Source: Photobacterium leiognathi (GTDB lineage Bacteria > Pseudomonadota > Gammaproteobacteria > Enterobacterales > Vibrionaceae). From it: DNA of 64,000 nucleotides. Positions 27,429 to 36,566 of this stretch are shown here, piece by piece (positions within the stretch are counted from its first letter, which is position 1; each line of letters begins with the position of its first letter). The position numbers and the translations under genes were made by a program. The notes below the pieces were generated by a model that made no database searches, had not been told where the DNA came from, and saw nothing but the letters and a program-made list of their open reading frames with translations. The stretch spans positions 1,798,001 through 1,862,000 of the forward strand of contig NZ_CP131601.1 of assembly GCF_030685535.1 (NCBI RefSeq), in the 5' to 3' direction.

Positions 27429-29825
27429 ATGAAATTTAATTCAATTGCCTTGGTTATTGCATCAGCATTAAGCGTTGTTGGTTGTGGCGGCGGTAGTCAA
27501 ACAACGGTGAAACCAACCGTTGATCCTGATATTGCAAACAGCTTGAAAGCGGAAACTAAAGTCGATTTCGATCTGCTTTCTGCAAACAAGAAGATTGTGA
27601 TCCCTAGCTACCTAGGTATGGATGTACAAGATGGTACACTAGCAACCCGTGAAGGTGCGACAACACCTGAAATCGCAATGGGTCAAACTGATGGTTGGAG
27701 CACAACCCAACCGATTACGATTAACTTCACTGGTAAGGCGCTTGATGCTACTACAGCCGCAAATAGCTTTTACTTAATCAAATCAGGCGATCCAACTAAT
27801 CCTGACGATACCACGGAGCCAACACTGTTATCCCAACAAAATGGGGATTTCATGGTAACGGTTTCTGGCAATAGCTTGATCGTTATGCTGCTTAAGCCTC
27901 TAGAACCATCAAGTAACTACATGTTCGCTGTTACTGATGATCTAAAAGATGTGAATGGCGAAGCGGTAGGTATGAGTAACTCATACGCTTTATTAAAAGC
28001 TGATAGTACGCCACCAGCTGCTGCATTAGTGCCAGCGCAGAAGATCACCCATGCGACAGAAGCTGAATTTGAGCAAGTCGATGTCAATCGTGACAATATT
28101 ATCTTCTCAACTTGGTTTACTACCCTCTCATCAGGTGATGTGTTATTTGCAGCTAAAATGGCAACCGAAGAAGCGATGCAATTAGGGGCTAAAAACGTAT
28201 GGCAAGGATCTGCTATTGCAAGCACCGTAACAGATGAACAACTAGATAATCTATTTACCTTTTCTGAACCAACGAAAATTGAAGATAAAGATAAGGTCAC
28301 GGGGAATATCAGCATCTATCAAGGTACGCTTTCACTACCTTATTACTTGGATATTCGTGCGAACAAGTTTATGAATACACCTTGGCAAAGTGGTATGCCA
28401 AGTCTTGCAAAAATTAAGTATGTATTAACTAATGGCAGTGATGCTGATAACTCTGCCGTTTTAGGTCAATTGTCTGATTTTGGTGTAACACCAGAAGATA
28501 TGGCAGAGGTCGCAACCAACCCACAAACACAAGTTGAAGTACTGACTAAGCTAATGGGTAAAAAAATCACCTTAGCAAATGGTAAGCAACTCGACCCTGA
28601 ACGCATTATCACCCGTTACAGTGCTGTACCTGAATTAAAGTCCGTTCAAACCATTAATTACACCTTGGTATTACCTAACAATCCTAAGTGTCAAAGCCTT
28701 GGTGCGAACAATGTGACTATTTTCCAACATGGCGTTACAGCAGATAAAAGTGTATTAACAGCGCATAGTGAAGGTTTACCCTCTTTGGCTGAAAGTATTA
28801 TCGGTGATCAATGTCGTGCGATATTTGCGATTAATCAACCTCTACATGGTGAAGATCGTGGTATTCATATCACGGACGCAAACGGCAATACTCAATACGA
28901 AAATGCCTCAACTGATCCATCGATGTACTTAAACTTAGAAAACCTAACGGTTGCCCGTGATAACTTACGCCAAAGCACCATTGATGTGATAAACCTACGT
29001 GCCTCTATTGGTAAATTATTTGCTGGCATTAAGCAAAAACAAAATGATGGTACTAATCCTAAAGACGTATCACCATTAGACATGCTTAATCCTAATAATG
29101 GCGTCAGCTTTGCAGGCCACTCACTAGGTGCAATCGTGGGTACAAACGTTGGTAATATTGCTAATCGCCCAACCATGAACCCTGCTTTTGATCAGCAATA
29201 CTTTGCTATTAACAAATTATCATTGGCAAACCCAGGGGCTGAAATTCCTTACCTACTGATGAACTCAGGCAGTTTTAGCGGCCTGATTAAAGCTGGTGTA
29301 TTACAAGGAACCATTACTAGCCCAACAGAGATTACACCGTATGTCATTGAAACAGGTAAGTTCCTGCAAATACTTCAAACCTGTTATGAAGCACAAGACA
29401 GTCAGCATAAAAATTTAAGTAAATGTTACGTCGATAATGTTGAAGGCTATGAAAAGCAGCATCCTGAACTTAAAGCCCAATGGACACAAAATTTCGTTAA
29501 GTTTGCTTATGCAGCTCAAACAGTCATGGATCCGGTCGATCCAATCAATATGGCTCATGGTATCCCGCAGTCATTACCAGTGTTTGTACAAATGGTAAAA
29601 GGTGATTCAACTATTCCAAATATCACTACGCCATCTCAGCTACCGTATTCACCATTTACAGGTACAGAACCACTGATCAAACAACTAGGTTTAACAAAGC
29701 AAGGTGGGAACAAAGCTTGGAAAGAGTATCTGAATGGTACACATACTTCGCTACTAGATGCGACAGCATCGAATACCACCACCAAAACAATGCAAAACGA
29801 TATGGCGAACTTCTTAAATAGCTAA
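27429..29825 (+). CDS. volA: Surface lipoprotein lysophospholipase VolA
   Basis: A 798-residue lipoprotein: the lipobox VVGC gives Cys19, followed by GGGSQ. The N-terminal half has an Ig-like/calcium-protease-style region; the C-terminal half is an alpha/beta hydrolase with nucleophile motif GHSLGA at residues ~563-568 and the upstream FQHGVTADKS oxyanion region. In V. cholerae VolA is displayed on the cell surface, removes acyl chains from lysophosphatidylcholine and feeds the fatty acids to FadL, with which it is co-transcribed. The same gene order, 36 bases apart, is kept here. If the fadL frameshift is real, VolA would release fatty acids with no matching channel from this locus. Confidence 0.9.
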   Translation: MKFNSIALVIASALSVVGCGGGSQTTVKPTVDPDIANSLKAETKVDFDLLSANKKIVIPSYLGMDVQDGTLATREGATTPEIAMGQTDGWSTTQPITINFTGKALDATTAANSFYLIKSGDPTNPDDTTEPTLLSQQNGDFMVTVSGNSLIVMLLKPLEPSSNYMFAVTDDLKDVNGEAVGMSNSYALLKADSTPPAAALVPAQKITHATEAEFEQVDVNRDNIIFSTWFTTLSSGDVLFAAKMATEEAMQLGAKNVWQGSAIASTVTDEQLDNLFTFSEPTKIEDKDKVTGNISIYQGTLSLPYYLDIRANKFMNTPWQSGMPSLAKIKYVLTNGSDADNSAVLGQLSDFGVTPEDMAEVATNPQTQVEVLTKLMGKKITLANGKQLDPERIITRYSAVPELKSVQTINYTLVLPNNPKCQSLGANNVTIFQHGVTADKSVLTAHSEGLPSLAESIIGDQCRAIFAINQPLHGEDRGIHITDANGNTQYENASTDPSMYLNLENLTVARDNLRQSTIDVINLRASIGKLFAGIKQKQNDGTNPKDVSPLDMLNPNNGVSFAGHSLGAIVGTNVGNIANRPTMNPAFDQQYFAINKLSLANPGAEIPYLLMNSGSFSGLIKAGVLQGTITSPTEITPYVIETGKFLQILQTCYEAQDSQHKNLSKCYVDNVEGYEKQHPELKAQWTQNFVKFAYAAQTVMDPVDPINMAHGIPQSLPVFVQMVKGDSTIPNITTPSQLPYSPFTGTEPLIKQLGLTKQGGNKAWKEYLNGTHTSLLDATASNTTTKTMQNDMANFLNS

Positions 29826-29866
29826 TATCGATATATCCAAGCTACTTATCAAGGCTTGGATACAAC

Positions 29867-29919
29867 AAAGCCTTGGTAATTCTCTCTTCGATTAAAGAGG
29901 AATACCAAGGCTTCTTTTT
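29867..29919. terminator. Bidirectional terminator between volA and patatin gene
   Basis: AAAGCCTTGGTAATTC and GAATACCAAGGCTT arms make a long hairpin followed by a T run. Confidence 0.88.
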
Positions 29920-29939
29920 ATTCTAATTAATAATGACAG

Positions 29940-31202
29940 TTACTCTTTCCGTAAGCGCTGCATTAAACTGCTTCTCTCATTCAATATTTGAGAGAAACAA
30001 TGTACAAACTTACGTCCGATTATTTTCCCTTCGCGATAATCCATTTCCAAATCATCACCACTGCTTAATAATGCGCGGCTATGTAGTGCTTTTTCTGGTG
30101 CAATTTGAATAACCTGTAAACCTGTCGGTGGTTCAACCAAAAATTCATTCATGTCTTGATAGGTTTTATAATATTTGGCGAGCATTTCTATTACATCAAT
30201 ATTATTACTTTGCCCTGCCAGCTTTAATAACCGCTCAATATTAATATGGGATAACCAGCTCTTATTTCCAAAGATAGATTGTTTTACTTTTTCATCACTC
30301 TTTGTTTTTAAATGCGTTAATTCATCCTGAATATGACGTTTATTCTCATCAATGATGTCTTCTTTTCGGTACTGCTCACGCCATTGTTCAAATCGACCAG
30401 TTAACTCCTGATGGATCGTTTTAATGCGATCAACAGGTTCATTTAAACTGAGTTTATTTATGTAATATGGAAAATATAACTCCACACTCTCACGCCAGTC
30501 TTCAAAGATCCCTCGTTCTTCTTCCCGTTCATGCTCTAATGGCTCGGTACGTATAACAACAACTAAATCGGCCCCTCTATGCCATGCCTCTTTAACCGGA
30601 ACAGCAGCACTAACACCACCGTCAACCCATTCCAAATCATCAAGGTTTACAGGCAAGTTATATAGCACAGGGATCGCACAACTGGCACGCAACACTTCTC
30701 GCCAGTTCTCCTGATACATTGGCATATAAATATCTTGCAACGTATCTTTACGCGTTGCGCAGGCAAAAGCTTCACGATAGCGCAATGTTTTCTTAGCGGT
30801 AATAAAATCTAACGGCAACTCGCCCGATGGAGAAACCACTTGCAGCACCCAATCCAGATTCATCGGCTGCTGTTTACTTAAATATTTATACAAGCTAAAG
30901 AATTTGTCGGTTGTGGTGTAGTTTTGAATAAACTGATAACCAAAACGATGCTGGCGGCTAATATAAGAAGAAAGATTCAACGCCCCTGCGGAAGTGCCAA
31001 TATACATAGCAAAGGGATCAAATTGGTGTTCAAGAAAACTATCTAGTACCCCTGCAGTAAAAATGCCGCGTTGACCACCGCCCTGAACAACTAAAGCGAT
31101 TTTCTTATGTTGTGAGGCATAAATATGTGACGAAAAAGCTGATACCGATTCTTTATCAAAAGAACTCAAACTAAACGGCAGATAATTCATTTCTCTCCCC
31201 AC
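29940..31202 (-). CDS. Patatin-like phospholipase
   Basis: A 420-residue protein with a patatin domain in its first ~240 residues. The oxyanion loop VVQGGGQRGIFTAG, nucleophile GTSAGA, and catalytic Asp in WVDGGVSAAVPV are intact, so it should be an active Ser-Asp dyad lipid acyl hydrolase. The C-terminal ~180 residues are charged and helical. No signal peptide is seen, so it is probably cytoplasmic or reaches membranes from inside. MNYLPFS at residue 5 is an alternative start. It converges on volA; the shared lipid theme may be chance. The family overlaps with YjjU of E. coli. Confidence 0.85.
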   Translation of the reverse strand: MGREMNYLPFSLSSFDKESVSAFSSHIYASQHKKIALVVQGGGQRGIFTAGVLDSFLEHQFDPFAMYIGTSAGALNLSSYISRQHRFGYQFIQNYTTTDKFFSLYKYLSKQQPMNLDWVLQVVSPSGELPLDFITAKKTLRYREAFACATRKDTLQDIYMPMYQENWREVLRASCAIPVLYNLPVNLDDLEWVDGGVSAAVPVKEAWHRGADLVVVIRTEPLEHEREEERGIFEDWRESVELYFPYYINKLSLNEPVDRIKTIHQELTGRFEQWREQYRKEDIIDENKRHIQDELTHLKTKSDEKVKQSIFGNKSWLSHINIERLLKLAGQSNNIDVIEMLAKYYKTYQDMNEFLVEPPTGLQVIQIAPEKALHSRALLSSGDDLEMDYREGKIIGRKFVHCFSQILNERSSLMQRLRKE

Positions 31203-31270
31203 AGGTTAGAAAACATTCTGACGTAAATATACTAACTTAGCTGAGTATTTAAAATGAATAAGCACTTAAC

Positions 31271-31309
31271 AAGTAAAAGAGATAAACCTCAAACTTATCT
31301 CTTTTACTT
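31271..31309. repeat. Perfect 15-bp inverted repeat
   Basis: AAGTAAAAGAGATAA (31271-31285) and its exact reverse complement (31295-31309) around a 9-base spacer, just downstream of the ynhF-like gene on the minus strand. Probably a terminator hairpin without a strong T run. Confidence 0.65.
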
Positions 31310-31318
31310 ACCAAAGTT

Positions 31319-31408
31319 TTAAGCTGTTAACGCAACGATGGCGTAACTAAAAATAGTCGATAACGTCAGTGTTACTGTCACTACAGCAAGTTTTAAGTCT
31401 TGCTCCAT
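31319..31408 (-). CDS. ynhF: YnhF-family small membrane protein, 29 residues
   Basis: A tiny gene with a strong ribosome site (AAGGAG, 7 bases before the ATG). The product MEQDLKLAVVTVTLTLSTIF... ends SYAIVALTA: a short charged N-terminus and one membrane helix. E. coli YnhF (29 residues) starts MSTDLKFSLVTTIIVL and has the same length and layout, so the call is by direct comparison from memory. Function is unknown in E. coli. A perfect inverted repeat follows it. Too short for usual gene finders. Confidence 0.75.
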   Translation of the reverse strand: MEQDLKLAVVTVTLTLSTIFSYAIVALTA

Positions 31409-31615
31409 GCTCAACTCCTTATTTATCCCTGTTGGATACGTAACATTTTGTTAACCTAAGTGTAGGCATGTTACACAGATGTTATCAATTTAATTTCTGT
31501 CGAATTAAGATAATTATCACAGAAATATCAATACCGTATAACTTGCTCCAAGTTTGTTACAGCCGTCACTGATTATCCTTAGACAACATAGTAGAAGTAA
31601 CTCCATCATTTTCTT

Positions 31616-31969
31616 GTGTTAGAAGCACTTTTAAGTGATAAATATCATCAGTACGTTGACGCTTCTCTAGAATGGTATAAAAATCTGGTGGAACTTACGG
31701 TACAGAAGCACCCAGATTTAAAAGAAGTCAGTGATTGGCTTATGCCAGGAAGAATGAACCATTTTGAATTAAACCGTGAAGCCTTTGATTGGTATTTAAC
31801 CAATGATGCCACACATCTAAATTTAGACTCTTCTGTTGAATCATAGCTGAAATTATCGCAACAGGATGTGAAAGCCCTATCACAGCAAAACACCGCATTA
31901 GGACAAACGCCAAAAAAAGCGTTTAACGATCGCCAAACCAAACCACATCACAATAAAATGAGTGCGTAG
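31616..31969 (+). pseudogene. Hypothetical protein gene split by in-frame TAG
   Basis: A frame beginning at GTG 31616 codes for 76 residues (LEALLSDKYHQYVDASLEWYK...; LNLDSSVES), meets TAG at 31844-31846, then stays open in the same frame for 40 more codons that look protein-like (LKLSQQDVKALSQQNTALGQ..., ending HHNKMSA) to TAG 31967. The TAG most simply replaces CAG (Gln). The combined product of ~117 residues is soluble and helical, perhaps phasin-like in its N-terminal SLEWYKNLVEL, but I cannot name it. The start is weak, and the 5' end may also be lost. Confidence 0.5.
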
Positions 31970-32279
31970 TGCGTTTGCTAATTGATTAACGTACCCAGCC
32001 GATATTAAAAAGCCGTTGAATATTTATAATGAAAAAATGCAGCGTTTAGCAGCTATTACATGTAAGTAATCTTAAAAATGCTCTTATTACCAAACAGGGG
32101 CATTATTTTGCCAGTACGAATAAGACTGAATATCTCGTCTGTAATAAATAAATTCCGATTGCCTAGTTTTTTATAAAGTCTGACTACGATAAAATTGATC
32201 TATATTGTAATTTTATTTTTATTCCGTATTTCATTCACTGCTTGAAGTAATGAAATAATTGGTGAAAAGGACACTCATA
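31970..32279. other. 310-base gap before DUF2860 gene
   Basis: AT-rich leader of the DUF2860 gene with a weak hairpin (arms near 32080 and 32096). No gene or named motif found. Confidence 0.4.
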
Positions 32280-33251
32280 ATGAAACCGATCTATCTTGGT
32301 TTAGTTACCGCACTTGCTAGTTTTAATTCTGTAGCCAAGCCTGCTGATTGGACACCAGGCTTTGGCGGTGATATTTCACTAATGGCAGCCTACACTAATA
32401 CCAATTCTCAATTTAGTGACGATAATGCTACAACGCCAAACCTAGATTCCCATGGTAAAGATCAAAGCTCAACAATCGTTGCACCATTAGGCACTCTTTC
32501 ATACACGCTAGATAATGCAAAGCAGCAATTCTTTTTTGGTACAGATCGCTCTGATGTTGCTTTAGGTCGTTTTCACGCTGAACTTGGTTACCGCCAGAAA
32601 ATGGATAACGGTAGTACGTTATCTGTAAGTTATATTCCAGGTTTATTGGATATCAAAACTTGGCAAGATCCGTACGTAACTAATAAAGCGAGAGAAAAAA
32701 CAGGTAGCCACATTAAGGCTGTGCGTATAAAAGTAGATAATATTGCAGGTTCGATGTTCTCTGTTGATAGTGCTTATGGTAAGTACGATCTTGATGAAGA
32801 GAAAAGTGGTGAAAACTTTGCGGTTAATAAACAACTGCTTGATCGTAATTCAGATATATTCTTCATTGAAGGAAGCCATCTATTACCACTAAGTCAAACC
32901 CAGATGCTTCGTAGTGCGTTAAATTACACAAAAATTGATGCTTCAGGCAAAGCAATGGCTGCTGATGTATTTGGTGGCTCTGCAACCTTTATTCAGCTGT
33001 TCCAACGCTCAAGCCTTGCCTTTACATTAAGCTATAAAAAAGCCCTGTTTGATGCGGAAAACCCTATCTTCAATAAAAAACAAGATGATAACCAGTTCGG
33101 TGCCTTCCTTGCTTACGAATATAAGCAACCATTTGGTTGGAAGGATTGGGGCGTTGTATCTCTAGTGGGTTATAACACCACACAATCTAATATCAATTTC
33201 TACGATGCTGATACTATGCTTGTTAGTTTAGGTATGAACTACCACTTCTAA
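32280..33251 (+). CDS. DUF2860 family outer-membrane-like protein
   Basis: A 323-residue secreted protein: signal peptide MKPIYLGLVTALASFNSVA, then a mature region of alternating hydrophobic/aromatic strands ending in MNYHF, the terminal Phe pattern of outer-membrane beta-barrels. The blocks WTPGFGGDISLMAAY and SNINFYDADTMLVSLG fit the DUF2860 family, found mostly in Vibrionaceae and Shewanella. Function is unknown. The start is at 32280, with AAAGGA eight bases upstream, not at the in-frame upstream codon 32259. A terminator hairpin follows. Confidence 0.8.
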   Translation: MKPIYLGLVTALASFNSVAKPADWTPGFGGDISLMAAYTNTNSQFSDDNATTPNLDSHGKDQSSTIVAPLGTLSYTLDNAKQQFFFGTDRSDVALGRFHAELGYRQKMDNGSTLSVSYIPGLLDIKTWQDPYVTNKAREKTGSHIKAVRIKVDNIAGSMFSVDSAYGKYDLDEEKSGENFAVNKQLLDRNSDIFFIEGSHLLPLSQTQMLRSALNYTKIDASGKAMAADVFGGSATFIQLFQRSSLAFTLSYKKALFDAENPIFNKKQDDNQFGAFLAYEYKQPFGWKDWGVVSLVGYNTTQSNINFYDADTMLVSLGMNYHF

Positions 33252-33301
33252 CGAGTTTCAACACAATAAGTATTCCCTTTATTTATTGTCTTATAAACGT
33301 A

Positions 33302-33338
33302 ATTTATGGCTCCGTTATGATACAGAGCCATAAATTTT
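33302..33338 (+). terminator. Terminator of the DUF2860 gene
   Basis: ATTTATGGCTC / GAGCCATAAAT stem with a T4 end. Confidence 0.75.
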
Positions 33339-33410
33339 ACGAGACATAGGTTGGATTTTCCTTTAGATTAACAGCACTTTACCAAAGTTAAAGAAACGTT
33401 ACTGAGTATT

Positions 33411-35078
33411 ATGGCTGTTAATAATCGCACTGCCGATGCATCGCAGGAATCGTTGCACCGCATTTTTACAGTACCGGAAGCCCCTGATTCCACCTTAGGG
33501 ATGATCGAAAAAGAGCTATCAGAAAACTTAAATGAGTTTTTACGCACACACATTGCTGCGACTGAAAAGCCTCTGCTCGAGATAGAGAAAGACTTCTCTG
33601 ATCCTGCTATTCCTGAAACACCGAGTTTTGTCTCAGAGCACACCCAGTTACTATTAAATAAACTGGTATCCCAATCTGTGCACACATCAGCGCCTACCTT
33701 CATTGGGCATATGACTTCCGCCCTACCTTATTTCATGATGCCTCTTTCAAAGATCATGATTGCGCTGAACCAAAACCTCGTCAAAATCGAAACATCGAAA
33801 GCATTTACTCCACTAGAGCGCCAAGTATTAGGGATGCTTCATAAGCTCATCTTTAATGAAAATGAAAGTTTCTATCAGCAATGGATGCACAGTGCTGACC
33901 ATTCCTTAGGAGCTTTTTGTTCAGGTGGCACCATCGCTAATATCACTGCCCTATGGGTAGCGCGTAATACGGTGTTAAAACCGGATGGTGAATTTAAAGG
34001 TGTCGCACAAGAAGGTTTATTCCGAGCAATGAAACATTATGGTTATGATGATTTAGCCATTTTAGTTTCCGAACGTGGTCACTATTCTTTAAAGAAAGCA
34101 GCCGATGTATTAGGCATTGGTCGTGACAGTTTGATTTCAATAAAAACAGACGACAATAACCGTGTCGATCTGGCTCACCTACAAACCACCCTCGCTGATC
34201 TTAAGCAACGCAATATAAAGCCTTTCGCTATTATCGGCATTGCTGGTACTACAGAAACAGGCAACATTGATCCCTTAGATCAACTTGCAGACATCGCTGA
34301 AGAACATCAATGCCACTTCCACGTTGATGCCGCTTGGGGTGGCGCAACCTTAATGTCGAACAAATACCGTCCTTTACTAAAAGGTATTGAACGCGCAGAT
34401 TCGATCACTATTGATGCTCATAAGCAGCTTTATATTCCAATGGGCGCAGGTATGGTGATCTTTAAGAACCCTGAGCTCATGACAGCGATTGAGCATCATG
34501 CGGAATACATTCTTCGTAAAGGTTCAAAAGACTTAGGTAGCCATACACTCGAAGGGTCGCGTAGTGGTATGGCAATGTTGCTATATGCCAGCTTAAATAT
34601 CATAAGCCGTCCAGGTTATGAATTGCTGATCAATAACAGTATTGAAAAGGCGCGTTACTTTGCCGATCTCATCAAGCAACAAGATGACTTTGAATTAGTG
34701 ACGGAGCCTGAGTTGTGCTTGCTCACCTATCGTTACGTGCCAAAACGTACTCAACAAGCATTAGAAATTGCGACACCCGAAGAGCGTGAAATCCTGTTAG
34801 AACTGCTTAATGATCTGACGCAGTTTATCCAAAAACGACAGCGTGAATCCGGCAAGACATTTGTATCACGTACACGTATTACACCAGAGAAATGGAACCA
34901 CAAAATCACCACGGTTTTCCGTGTTGTTCTGGCTAATCCATTAACCACAAATACTATCTTGCAAGATGTTCTCAATGATCAACGTGAGTTAGCGAAGGAA
35001 AGTAACATTAGCTTGCCTGAACTGGTGAATTTAACAGACCAAATAATGCTAAAAAGAGATGATAATCTTAATAATTAG
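33411..35078 (+). CDS. panP: PLP-dependent aspartate 1-decarboxylase PanP
   Basis: A 555-residue fold-type I PLP enzyme of the group II decarboxylase family. The PLP-binding Lys is Lys338 in TIDAHKQLYIPMGAG; the His stacking on PLP and the Asp of HVDAAWGGA are present, as is CSGGTIANITALW. Vibrionaceae use this enzyme in place of PanD to make beta-alanine for pantothenate and CoA. Related glutamate or diaminobutyrate decarboxylases share the fold, but overall length and N-terminal helical extension fit PanP. It is a single gene closed by a strong terminator. Confidence 0.88.
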   Translation: MAVNNRTADASQESLHRIFTVPEAPDSTLGMIEKELSENLNEFLRTHIAATEKPLLEIEKDFSDPAIPETPSFVSEHTQLLLNKLVSQSVHTSAPTFIGHMTSALPYFMMPLSKIMIALNQNLVKIETSKAFTPLERQVLGMLHKLIFNENESFYQQWMHSADHSLGAFCSGGTIANITALWVARNTVLKPDGEFKGVAQEGLFRAMKHYGYDDLAILVSERGHYSLKKAADVLGIGRDSLISIKTDDNNRVDLAHLQTTLADLKQRNIKPFAIIGIAGTTETGNIDPLDQLADIAEEHQCHFHVDAAWGGATLMSNKYRPLLKGIERADSITIDAHKQLYIPMGAGMVIFKNPELMTAIEHHAEYILRKGSKDLGSHTLEGSRSGMAMLLYASLNIISRPGYELLINNSIEKARYFADLIKQQDDFELVTEPELCLLTYRYVPKRTQQALEIATPEEREILLELLNDLTQFIQKRQRESGKTFVSRTRITPEKWNHKITTVFRVVLANPLTTNTILQDVLNDQRELAKESNISLPELVNLTDQIMLKRDDNLNN

Positions 35079-35116
35079 CGCGATTTTCTATATAAAAATT
35101 TGCAATATTTAGCGTT

Positions 35117-35141
35117 AAAGCCCAGATTTTCTGGGCTTTTT
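35117..35141 (+). terminator. Terminator of panP
   Basis: AAAGCCCAGA / TCTGGGCTTT stem followed by T5. Confidence 0.93.
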
Positions 35142-35514
35142 ACATTTTGTTACCTATTAACAATCGAAAAATTGTATGTCTGCTTTATTAATAATCTGCA
35201 AATCAACTATTAACAGTGCATTATTGTAGTATGAATAACTGATTTGTGAGGTCAATATTCTACTTCTATCCCTCGCATAGTGTTTCTTCATTTCCTTATA
35301 AATATTCAAAGTCTCTTTTTGAACAGCGATCAATAAATTCTCTTATTAACAAAATGACATTTAATTTTCGCAATGTTAAACGCAATGAATCCAAATGATT
35401 CTAGGTTGTTATCACCATTGTTAATAAAGAGTTTAAATAATCGAATTTAAATACGAGTAATTCTTAGTTATTGATTTTGAATAAAAATTGCACAAAAAAA
35501 TATATTTACCTTAA

Positions 35515-35528
35515 TTGATTTCGATCAA
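35515..35528. promoter_or_regulatory. Consensus FNR box in a gene-free stretch
   Basis: TTGATTTCGATCAA matches TTGAT-N4-ATCAA exactly. It lies in the 570-base gap between panP and the end of torR; no gene start lies within 400 bases on either side. The gap 35142-35514 otherwise holds only a weak 44-codon minus-strand frame (35157-35291). Confidence 0.6.
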
Positions 35529-35551
35529 GAAATTAGCTCATTTTCTTCTAC

Positions 35552-35587
35552 AAAAAAGGCCATATCATCAAATGACATGGCCTTTTT
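35552..35587. terminator. Terminator downstream of torR
   Basis: AAAAAGGCCAT / ATGGCCTTTTT stem with inner TCAT/ATGA; lies just past the torR stop and can act on both strands. Confidence 0.85.
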
Positions 35588-35650
35588 ATTTCAAAATGTT
35601 TCACTCACTTAAGAGCGATAAAGTGAGAACAGTGTATGATTTGCGGCTAA

Positions 35651-36364
35651 TTAATCGCCAGCGAACATATAACCTTCACCGTGAACTGTCACAAAAATCT
35701 GTGGATTTTTCGGATCTAATTCCATTTTAGAACGCATACGACGAATCAAAACGTCGATGGTTCTGTCGTTTGGCGCTTCTACTCGATGGCTTAACATGTT
35801 CAAAATTCGTTCACGACTTAGCACCACATTTGGGTGTGAAGAGAAAGCAACTAATAGCTCATATTCAGCCTTAGTTAGCTTCACAGGTAAGCCGTTATGA
35901 GTCAGTGCGCGTTTGTTAATATCAAACTGCCATTCACCAAAACGAATGATGTTATCTTCCTGCATTTCGACCATGGTTTCGTCGCGAGCTTTTTCCACTA
36001 AGGTCATGCGCCATAACAAGTTTTTCACTCGAACAAGCAGTTCGCGAAGCTCGAAAGGCTTAGTAACGTAGTCGTCTGCACCCATCTCTAAACCAACGAT
36101 TCGATCGATGCTATCTGTGCGTCCTGTCACCAAAATAATACCCACTTCTGAGCGGCTACGAAGCTCACGAGTTAGCATCAAACCGTCTTCACCGGGAAGG
36201 TTAATATCAAGCATGACGAGGTCGATTTTTTCGGTCGCCATGATCTCTCGCATCTGTGCGCCACTATCCGCTTGGCTAACCTTATATCCTTCGTTCTCGA
36301 AATACCCTACCAGTTTAGTACGGGTAACAATTTCATCTTCCACAACAAGTACGTGATGAGTCAT
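35651..36364 (-). CDS. torR: TMAO response regulator TorR
   Basis: A 237-residue OmpR-family regulator. The receiver has phosphoacceptor Asp in MLDINLPGEDGLML, with GIILVTGRTD and YVTKPFELREL following; the C-terminal winged helix contains VLSRERILNML and RTIDVLIRRMR. The text is closer to TorR (GLEMGADDYVTKP, VRVKNLLWRM) than to ArcA. It faces away from torC, sharing a 200-base control region with three TATTCA repeats. The sensor TorS and the binding protein TorT are not in this window. Confidence 0.92.
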   Translation of the reverse strand: MTHHVLVVEDEIVTRTKLVGYFENEGYKVSQADSGAQMREIMATEKIDLVMLDINLPGEDGLMLTRELRSRSEVGIILVTGRTDSIDRIVGLEMGADDYVTKPFELRELLVRVKNLLWRMTLVEKARDETMVEMQEDNIIRFGEWQFDINKRALTHNGLPVKLTKAEYELLVAFSSHPNVVLSRERILNMLSHRVEAPNDRTIDVLIRRMRSKMELDPKNPQIFVTVHGEGYMFAGD

Positions 36365-36420
36365 GTTTGTCTCTTTTAGTTTTTTAGGTGTTCTTACGAA
36401 ACGTTAGCACAAACAGCTGT

Positions 36421-36480
36421 TATTCACAATTTGTCATAAACCTGAGTTTGCTATTCATTCGTGGCATTAACCTTATTCAC
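36421..36480. promoter_or_regulatory. Three TATTCA(C/T) repeats in torR-torC control region
   Basis: TATTCAC (36421), TATTCAT (36452) and TATTCAC (36474) are direct repeats spaced 31 and 22 bases, close to whole helical turns. The E. coli tor boxes are CTGTTCATAT, so these are candidate TorR sites. Confidence 0.5.
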
Positions 36481-36566
36481 ATCGTGGACATAAGATTACC
36501 TCATAAAATTTATAACGTCACCGTAGTCCTACGGTGTGCATTCATTCTTATATGGAATCTTTCAAC

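Noticed and set aside
35157..35291. 44-codon minus-strand frame near the FNR box
   Set aside because: The ribosome-like AAGGA is too close to the ATG and the product shows no convincing pattern.
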